From Anaeromyxobacter soli (GTDB lineage: Bacteria > Myxococcota > Myxococcia > Myxococcales > Anaeromyxobacteraceae): a stretch of DNA of 64,000 bases. The stretch covers positions 62,001 to 126,000 of the forward strand of contig NZ_JAKZLF010000001.1 of NCBI RefSeq assembly GCF_022808855.1, written 5' to 3'. The notes under the pieces are model-generated. The model saw nothing but the letters and a program-made list of their open reading frames with translations, ran no database searches and had not been told where the DNA came from. The translations under genes and the position numbers were made by a program. Of this stretch, positions 59,501-64,000 are shown one piece after another (within the stretch, counting starts at the first letter, position 1; each line of letters begins with the position of its first letter).

Positions 59501-59611
59501 GACAACGTCAAGCTCGGCGGCACTTACAGCGGCCGTACCGTGACCGGAACCTGGAACGCCTCGACGCGGTCGTGCTCCAGCCTGAGCTGCCACGGGAGCG
59601 AGACATGGTGA
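53576..59611 (+). CDS. Giant lipoprotein cytochrome, 61 candidate haem sites
   Basis: A 2,011-residue protein from the GTG at 53576, behind GGGAGAGG. A lipoprotein signal ends LLSVAC. By eye I count 49 CxxCH, ten CxxxxCH and two CxxxCH motifs. Much of the chain consists of units of about 163 residues with six haem motifs each (GSAxNAAPPxGTxGET...VGAHQQHLAGG...CxECHVVP...CSSTYCHGQ...CGTCHGAPPPAPH...CxxCHxGYT). Two tandem blocks (about 54,400-56,500 and 57,350-58,850) flank a different middle part. The family is the Geobacter C4xC/C2xCH type. It is probably anchored on the cell surface and could act as a very long electron relay or charge store. It is co-transcribed with the 19-haem gene 74 bases downstream. 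Confidence 0.92.
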   Translation: MPDTTRRTRASRPALRQPSGRARAPRSLPPLAAALTLLLSVACGDSGAQRPADRAAPRAQSAALVAGAGSPAHELYASKGFSCEACHPCGTRSPDGHGVTWMDQASPEFHAASANRDLASCKPCHGANLDGVGGSVTVSCAQCHGASWKTTCTLCHGGTDGTTGAPPKATWGNASDAVRIGTHTSHVAAAHALAGPVGCAICHPVPADALSAGHADATTATVAFTGLAVQGVILTPTWDRAQATCANTYCHGATLAGGASRTPIWTVTDGSQRACSACHGAPPPPPHVQNPACGECHSGYGAATVNAALHVDGKVDATVTCTSCHGSAANAAPPRGTRGETLTSQRAVGAHQMHLAGSPIASPIACAECHVVPTATSHADGPVQLAWGPLASARGAVPGFDPVALTCANYCHGQTLAAGGASTTPLWTKVDGTQVTCGSCHGAPPPAPHTQNPACELCHVGYTATSVNLATHLDGALDVKSMTCTSCHGSVQNAAPPYGTRGETATTDLAVGAHQQHLAGGLVSNPIACGECHLVPAAMDHADGGVGLAWGALAAKNGAIPQWDRTTATCSSTYCHGQFVGGNPLNAPSWTTVNGTQAACGTCHGAPPPAPHPANAACGGCHPGYTASSVALATHVNGTVEVALSCNSCHGSATNAAPPAGTHGETLETQRAVGAHQKHLAGGPLRGPMDCAECHVVPASMDHANGTPEITFGTLSRTDGAAAIWDPQTLTCSSTWCHGALLRGGGTNQAPVWTGGTAQTACGTCHLTPPPPPHPRTQICDNCHPGYTITSVDLTKHVNGVVEATNLTCSSCHGDNSRVLVMQADPLAIAAPPYGSRGETLSTSRSVGQHQAHVNRGNGLSIPNKCRYCHAVPTTFDHANGVAQVTFGSLATMDGATPTFDGQTCSNTYCHGSTLGRGGTDHSPNWTNPAPVTCTTCHGAPPPAPHPQDSDCIRCHPGYTSTSVRKATHVNGVSDFPSGCNSCHDIPPMTGEHLEHLHERITCDRCHAGYTTTSENPVLHRNARQDVTLSGWDPVRRTCNNIGCHGSEYWGRTGQAARQSCNQCHGVPPASGEHFEHSEYACSRCHGTGYSTTTTNTATHMNSVADVPFAFYDRTTHTCSNTGCHGYQRWGTPSPVTPNCANCHGFPPAAPHPQDTACQSCHPSMLPSGVLTDTHNNGTLDISGQGCQSCHGFPPTATRKGGTHPADSNCYGCHPTTVNSSNQVVPDGTHNDGYVQVGGGGVGTYGCQTCHGDQARQAPAGADANVKSAPPFGTRGETEPTTRAVGAHLAHVSPAAGTLAGPAACSECHPVPTAMDHANGAVLIAFGGRATLKGAAPVFDPVAVSCASTYCHGATLGAGGTSHAPTWTGGAAEAACGTCHGAPPPLPHTQNTSCGGCHEGYTATSVNLAQHVNGTVEISAMACNSCHGNASNAAPPQGTAGETATTARAVGAHQQHLAGGAIANPVACAECHVVPTGMNHKDGVAQLAWGPLASAGGAVTSFDTTALTCTNYCHGATLAAGGSNTTPLWTAVDGTQAACGACHGAPPPAPHSSNPSCGNCHTGYTATTVNLATHVNGTLDVVPLSCTSCHGSAQNAAPPVGTDGETLTTSLAVGAHQQHLAGGAYSNPIACSECHVVPTAMSHADAAVQLAFGTLAKTGGAAPAWDPVTATCSSSYCHGQFVGGDLLNAPSWTTVNGTEAACGTCHGAPPPAPHSANTACGSCHEGYTQTSVNLATHVNGIVEAQASPHAPGWADKAQHGYQANLTGLAGCKSCHGDLGASTSCGTCHTSAGFATWDTSCTFCHGSTTTGRQNPPVDIQGRTVTTNVSVGVHEAHATTTISAPLTCVQCHPARTASVRTDTAHVDGNGIAEVVLGTLAKTGGAPATYTRTSATSATCASTYCHGRFSGGVNSGSGATVAWTSTTQVGCTSCHGNPPSTGRHSTHQSRSVPCTNCHNAVVNASNGFVDKTLHVNGADNVKLGGTYSGRTVTGTWNASTRSCSSLSCHGSETW
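54562..58850 (+). repeat. In-gene tandem repeats of about 489 bases (six haem sites each)
   Basis: The NAAPP landmark recurs at 54562, 55052 and 55538, then at 57869 and 58358, giving periods of 486-490 bases. Each period encodes about 163 residues and six haem motifs. Divergent relatives of the unit start near 56063 and 57383. The spacing is kept without frame breaks, which points to growth by in-frame duplication. Confidence 0.8.
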
Positions 59612-59685
59612 CGTCGATGCCGAGGGTGGACGCGATGCCGAGCCGTGTCGGGAGAGAGCTTCCGGAGCGCCACGAAGGGGCCGCC

Positions 59686-61710
59686 ATGAAGCGCAGGCGT
59701 GGGTGGGATGAGTTCCGTTCAGCGCGGGGTCTCGCGCTCGCGGCGGCGGCGCTCGTCGCGCTCGGCGCGTGCGGTCGGGGTGGATCGCCAGCCACGCCCG
59801 AGCCTGCGTCGGCGTCGGCGCTCCGCCCGCGCGCGGCCCACGCGTCCGCGCTCTCGTCGGGCACGAGCTGCCCCGAGACGAGCGTCCACGCGCGGCACCT
59901 CAACATGTTCGCGTGCGCGACCTGTCACCCGACGGGCGCGACGTTCGGGTTCGAGGTGCCTTACACGTTCCCGGGGGGCACCACGACCGCGGGCGGCACG
60001 ATCGCGCTGCACACCGCGACGACCGCCACGACCTGCACGGTCGCCTGCCACTTCCCGAAGGGCGGGCCGGCGAAGTCGGTGGCCTGGGACGCGCCCGGCC
60101 CGCTCGCCTGCGTCGACTGCCACGCGACGACCTCGCTCCCCGCCGGTCACCCCGCGGTGGCCGCGAACGCGACCCGGACCGACTGCCAGCGCTGCCACAC
60201 GCTCGGCAACCACCTCGGCGGCACGGTCGCGCTCGTCGCGCACGACACGGCGTGGTCGGACAAGACGAGCCCCGGCTTCCACGCGTTCCAGGCGAACGCC
60301 GGGCTCGGCGCGTGCCAGGACTGCCATGGCGCCGACCTCGCCGGCGGGGCCGCGCGCTCGGCGTGCGCGACGTGCCACGACGTCGGGCTGCCCGCCGGCA
60401 TCGCGAGCTGGAAGGTGAGCTGCGTCATGTGCCACGGCGGGACGGAGACCGCGTCGGGCGCGCCGCCGAAGGCGACGTGGGGGAACGCGGCCGACACCGT
60501 CCGGGTGGGCGCCCACACCATCCACGGCGCCGGGAGCGCCATCGCGCCCGCCTACGACTGCGGCGTCTGCCACGTGAAGCCTGCCGACGCGCTCGCGGGC
60601 GGCCACGTGGACGGCGGGACGGCGGAGCTGACGTTCAGCGGCGTCGCCACGGCGCGCAACGCGGCGCCGTCCTGGGATCGCGCGACCGCGACCTGCTCCG
60701 GCGTCTACTGTCACGGAGGGACGATGGGAGGCGGCACGAAGACCGCGCCCGTCTGGACCCGCGTCGGCCTGGGCGAGGCCGCCTGCGGCACCTGCCACGG
60801 GCTGCCGCCTCCGTCGCCGCACCCGACGGTCGCCGCCGATCTCACGCGCTGCGCCTCCTGTCATCCGGACACCATGGACGCGGGCGGCGTCGTCATCGCG
60901 CCTTCGGCCGGCGGCAAGCACCTCGACGGCCTCGTGCAGGCGTCGGGCGGCCACCCGGCCGGATGGATGGACACCGCGAGCGCGGGCTTCCACGCGTACT
61001 CGGCGAACGCAGGGATAGCCGGGTGCCAGGGCTGCCACGGGACGAACCTCGACGGCGTGGGCGGCTCCGCCACGACGTCCTGCGCGACCTGCCACGGCGC
61101 GGGCTGGCGCACGAGCTGCCTCATGTGCCACGGCGGCGTCGCGGACGCGACCGGCGCGCCGCCCTCCGGCACCTGGGGGCACGAGACCGACGCGCTTCGC
61201 GTGGGGGCGCACACGGCGCACGTGAGCGCGAACGCCACGGCGGCCGCCTACGCGTGCACGGAGTGTCACGTGAAGCCCGCCGACGCGCTCGACGCGGGTC
61301 ACATGGACGGCTCCACGGTGACGGTGACCTGGGGCGGGCTGGCGCGGACCGGCGGCGCCGCGCCGAGCTGGGACCGCACGGCCGGCACCTGCGCCGCGAC
61401 GTACTGTCACGGCAACTACGCCGGCACCTTCACGTACTTCTTCTTCGACGGCTACTACAGCGTGCCTTACGCCGGGAAGCGAGCGGCGCCGCGCTGGAGC
61501 GACGGGCCGGCGACATGCGGGTCGTGCCACGGCAACCCACCGCAGACGGGCTCGTGGCACCTGGGTGCCCACGGGGGCGGGAGCAACTGCGACCTGTGTC
61601 ATGCGGACGCCAACGCGACCGGCACGGCCATCACCAACCCGGCCTTGCACCTGAACGGCGCCGTGGACGTGAATCCGGCGTGGGACGCGTCCTGCTTCAA
61701 CTGTCATTGA
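59686..61710 (+). CDS. Lipoprotein multihaem cytochrome, 19 candidate haem sites (paralogue 2)
   Basis: A 674-residue protein from the ATG at 59686, behind GAAGGGG. A lipoprotein signal ends VALGAC. There are 16 CxxCH, two CxxxxCH (CSGVYCH, CAATYCH) and one CxxxCH (CTVACH). Haem order, the GNYAGTFTYFFFDGYY segment and the terminal CFNCH match the gene at 25856 throughout, so the two are duplicates about 32 kb apart on opposite strands. It follows the giant cytochrome gene by 74 bases with no terminator, so the two are probably one operon driven from site E. It is a likely surface electron-transfer partner of the giant protein. Confidence 0.93.
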   Translation: MKRRRGWDEFRSARGLALAAAALVALGACGRGGSPATPEPASASALRPRAAHASALSSGTSCPETSVHARHLNMFACATCHPTGATFGFEVPYTFPGGTTTAGGTIALHTATTATTCTVACHFPKGGPAKSVAWDAPGPLACVDCHATTSLPAGHPAVAANATRTDCQRCHTLGNHLGGTVALVAHDTAWSDKTSPGFHAFQANAGLGACQDCHGADLAGGAARSACATCHDVGLPAGIASWKVSCVMCHGGTETASGAPPKATWGNAADTVRVGAHTIHGAGSAIAPAYDCGVCHVKPADALAGGHVDGGTAELTFSGVATARNAAPSWDRATATCSGVYCHGGTMGGGTKTAPVWTRVGLGEAACGTCHGLPPPSPHPTVAADLTRCASCHPDTMDAGGVVIAPSAGGKHLDGLVQASGGHPAGWMDTASAGFHAYSANAGIAGCQGCHGTNLDGVGGSATTSCATCHGAGWRTSCLMCHGGVADATGAPPSGTWGHETDALRVGAHTAHVSANATAAAYACTECHVKPADALDAGHMDGSTVTVTWGGLARTGGAAPSWDRTAGTCAATYCHGNYAGTFTYFFFDGYYSVPYAGKRAAPRWSDGPATCGSCHGNPPQTGSWHLGAHGGGSNCDLCHADANATGTAITNPALHLNGAVDVNPAWDASCFNCH

Positions 61711-61715
61711 GGCGA

Positions 61716-61751
61716 GCGCCGCGTGCCGTCCGCCGGGGCGGCACGCGGCGC
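61716..61751 (+). terminator. Hairpin after the giant-cytochrome operon
   Basis: A perfect 13-base stem (61716-61728 with 61739-61751) begins five bases after the 19-haem gene stop. No U-run follows, so it may slow or stabilise rather than terminate by itself. Confidence 0.6.
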
Positions 61752-61952
61752 CAGGCGCCTCGACGGACCCGTCGCGCCGCCGGCTGACGGCAGCGGGCTC
61801 GCCAGCCGCGCACGTGAGGTCGCCTCTCTCCCTGCGCGCCGCGGCCCCGTCCCGCGATCGCCGGACGTTCGCGAGGCGCTGCGTTTGAGTACGATCCGGC
61901 GCGGCGGCCGCTCTCTCGTCTCGGTCCGCACGTTCGTGTACCTTGCCGCGCC

Positions 61953-63065
61953 ATGCCCAGGGGGCTGCTCGTCATCGCGCTCGCGGCGCTCCTCTCGGTC
62001 GGCGCCGCCGCGGCGCTCGACGCGCCCTCGGACGCCCAGCGGGTCGCGATGCTCGGCGCCGGACCCCGGCTCGTGCCCGAGCTCGCGGAGCAGGCGCTCC
62101 CTGCGGCGCCCCAGCAGATCTCGCTGAAGACCCGCACCTTCGGGACGGTCACGGTGGACCACCCCGCGCACCTCGCGCGCAGGGCGCATTGCGTGAGCTG
62201 CCACGGCGAGGGACCGATCCAGAAGATCGAGTTCACCCCCAAGCTCGCCCACGAGCGCTGCCGCGGGTGCCACAAGGAGCAGCAGGCGGGCCCGCTCACG
62301 TGCCGGGGGTGCCACGCCCTCCCCGCCGCCGCGGAGAAGCCGCTCGTGGCGGAGCACGCCGCGGCCCCGCCGGCGGTGGGGGGCGCGCGCGCAGATCGCG
62401 GGACGGCGGCTGGCGCCGCCGCAGGGGTGGCCTCGGGCGCTGCACCGGACCGCTCGACGATCCCGTCCTCGCCCGCGCCGGCGACCTCGCCGGCGACACG
62501 CGTCGCCTCGACGTCGCCGGGGACGATCTCGCCGGCGACGGTGCGCGTCGCCTCGACCTCGTCAGGGCCGGCGCGTGCGACGCCGGTCGCGAGGATCACG
62601 GGCGAGGCAAGCGCCGACCCCACGAACCCCCTCAACGTGCCCCTCCGGCGCGTGCTCGAGGTCGGCCTCGCCGGCGGGTCGGGGTTCGGCCCCGCGGTGC
62701 GCCTCCTCTCGCGCCAGGAGAACGCGGTCCTGTCGCACAGCTTCGACCGGGTCGGCGGCGGCCGGGCGAGGAGCCTCGGGCTCCTCGGGATAGGGAAGTG
62801 CTTCTCCGTTCAGGAGGGCGTCGACGTGTTCGCGCTCGGGCTCGGCGGGATCGACGTGGTGGAGAGCCCGGCGGCGACGCTGCTGCCTGCCGCGGGTGCA
62901 CGCATCGGCGTGCTCTGGTCCGTCCGGCACCGCTTCGTGGAGACGATCGACGTCTCGTTCACGGGAGTCGCAGACCTGGCCCGCAGCCACCCGCTCGGCC
63001 AGGAGGTCGGGGGCGCGACCTTCTTCGCGACGATCGCGGCGGGCGTGCCCCTCGGGCCGCGATAG
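61953..63065 (+). CDS. Cytochrome c7-like trihaem domain fused to an unknown domain
   Basis: A 370-residue protein with a signal peptide (SVGAAAA). Residues of about 55-125 carry three CxxCH motifs (CVSCH, CRGCH, CRGCH) with extra His residues before them (VDHPAHLARRAH), the arrangement of class III / cytochrome c7 proteins. A Pro/Ala/Ser/Thr-rich linker of about 85 residues follows. The C-terminal domain of about 150 residues (VLEVGLAGGSGFGPAVRLLSR...GATFFATIAAGVP) has short amphipathic strands and may be a small outer-membrane barrel; I do not recognise it. A periplasmic trihaem module tethered to a membrane part would fit a terminal donor to surface cytochromes. Confidence 0.8.
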   Translation: MPRGLLVIALAALLSVGAAAALDAPSDAQRVAMLGAGPRLVPELAEQALPAAPQQISLKTRTFGTVTVDHPAHLARRAHCVSCHGEGPIQKIEFTPKLAHERCRGCHKEQQAGPLTCRGCHALPAAAEKPLVAEHAAAPPAVGGARADRGTAAGAAAGVASGAAPDRSTIPSSPAPATSPATRVASTSPGTISPATVRVASTSSGPARATPVARITGEASADPTNPLNVPLRRVLEVGLAGGSGFGPAVRLLSRQENAVLSHSFDRVGGGRARSLGLLGIGKCFSVQEGVDVFALGLGGIDVVESPAATLLPAAGARIGVLWSVRHRFVETIDVSFTGVADLARSHPLGQEVGGATFFATIAAGVPLGPR

Positions 63066-63258
63066 GCTCGCTAGTCCGGAGGCGCGCGGCGCCGCGTTCA
63101 CGCAGGACGTGTTCGTCGGTCCACGGCGCACTCGAACAGCGCCACCTCACCAGACGTGACGGTGAAGGTGCCGCTTCCCGTCCCATTCCGTCCCAGCGTC
63201 AGGTCGAGGTCCCTTCGCCACGAAGCTCGCGCCGACTGGCTCCAGCACGAGGGCGGAA

Positions 63259-64000
63259 TCAGGGCATTCGCGTCGAGCCGGAGTCACTCCCCGCGCGCAG
63301 CGCGACGGCGGCGCAGAGGAGACCGGCGACCAGCCAGTAGTAGTTGCAGAACGCCTGCTTGCTGAAGAGCAAGAACGCCAGCCACGCCGCGGCGCCGGTG
63401 AGCACCGCCCGCTCCAGCGACGCGCGTCTCGCCACGCCGAGCGCCAGCACCGCGACCGCGGCCGGGAGCGCGATCCATGGCGAGAGGACCGGCCCTCCCA
63501 TCCTCACCACGGCCGCGGGCCAGGAGAGCGAGTCCGCGCGGAACGGCTGCTGGAGCTGGAAGGCGACGACCCCCCGGTAGAGCGCCGGCGCATCCCACAG
63601 CACGAACGGCAGCATGACGAGCGCCGCGCCGGCGACCGCGGTGGCCGCGCTCTTCCACCGATGCGCCGGAGGCAACGCGAGGAGGATCGGTGCGAGCAGG
63701 ACGGGCGCGTACTGCTTGCTGCTCAGCGCCAACGCCCCCGCGATCCCCGTGACGATGGGGCCGAGCGGGCCCTCTCCCGAGGCGCCGTCGCGTCGGTACG
63801 TGGCGTCGACGACGACGAGCGCCAGCAGCGCCGAGGCCAGCACGATGGGCTCGGTCCACGACTGCTCGAGGACGAAGAAGGTCCTCGGCTGCAAGAGGAC
63901 GAACACCGCCGCCAGCTCGGCGACACGCGAGCCCCTGCCGAGCCGGCGAATGGCCCAGGCCGAGAACAGCACGAGCGCGAGGTGCGTCCACCGCACGTCG
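63259..64000 (-). CDS. Polytopic membrane protein, GT-C-like, cut by window edge
   Basis: About 245 residues are visible, from the window edge to a stop at 63259. The GTG at 63996 may be internal, because the frame is open to the edge. At least six or seven hydrophobic segments are visible, with VLEQSWTEPIVLA and SSKQYAPVLLAPI loops resembling GT-C mannosyltransferase-like proteins (GT39/GT87 types). The start, including any catalytic acidic loop, lies outside. It could belong with the other membrane glycosyltransferase-like genes. The 193 bases before it show nothing. Confidence 0.65.
   Translation of the reverse strand, partial: DVRWTHLALVLFSAWAIRRLGRGSRVAELAAVFVLLQPRTFFVLEQSWTEPIVLASALLALVVVDATYRRDGASGEGPLGPIVTGIAGALALSSKQYAPVLLAPILLALPPAHRWKSAATAVAGAALVMLPFVLWDAPALYRGVVAFQLQQPFRADSLSWPAAVVRMGGPVLSPWIALPAAVAVLALGVARRASLERAVLTGAAAWLAFLLFSKQAFCNYYWLVAGLLCAAVALRAGSDSGSTRMP

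Overview
The window looks like a chromosomal segment of an Anaeromyxobacter-type myxobacterium (Myxococcota). The basis is the very high G+C, with long antisense open frames everywhere, two-component and sigma-54-type regulators, an RpoH-family sigma factor, and a very large investment in multihaem c-type cytochromes. The genus is inferred from gene content; no search was possible.

Region 1 (1-16.5 kb) is mostly housekeeping and regulation. It holds two membrane or hybrid sensor kinases (the first cut by the window edge), typA/bipA, an isolated ribosomal protein L3 gene with its own strong promoter, a kinase/response-regulator pair, an RpoH-like sigma factor, a first GT-C/TPR membrane protein, an NtrC-type activator paired with a sensor kinase that carries a haem-c motif in its periplasmic domain, and hemA. 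Region 2 (16.5-22.2 kb) has a small helix-turn-helix protein behind a good sigma-54-type promoter, then two more GT-C/TPR proteins bracketing a tandem pair of small unknown membrane proteins.

Region 3 (22.3-44.5 kb) is the first half of a cytochrome mega-cluster. It starts with three surface lipoprotein cytochromes (27, 19 and 10 haem motifs, the last fused to fibronectin-III domains). Next is an operon of parvulin isomerase, 26-haem cytochrome, 16-haem cytochrome and NHL propeller. A second operon encodes a beta-propeller lipoprotein, a 732-residue candidate outer-membrane barrel and two CsgG/GNA1162-like lipoproteins. It ends with an NHL protein plus a hexahaem protein that matches Geobacter OmcS, the filament-forming nanowire cytochrome.

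Region 4 (44.9-51.5 kb) holds five membrane glycosyltransferase-like or TPR genes. Region 5 (51.9-63.1 kb) has a second OmcS-like gene in inverted orientation, a lipoprotein cytochrome of about 2,011 residues with 61 candidate haem sites, a 19-haem paralogue and a cytochrome c7-like fusion protein. The window ends in a partial membrane protein.

Taken together the window reads as an extracellular electron-transfer locus: nanowire subunits, surface cytochromes, a candidate outer-membrane conduit or exporter, folding helpers and possible glycosylation enzymes. Two observations stand out. A same-orientation CRP/FNR-like element (NTGAC-N4-RTCAA) lies upstream of five separate cytochrome genes. The two OmcS-like genes have mature regions of identical length, appear nearly identical in DNA over long stretches, carry different signal peptides, and form an inverted pair around about 8.5 kb.
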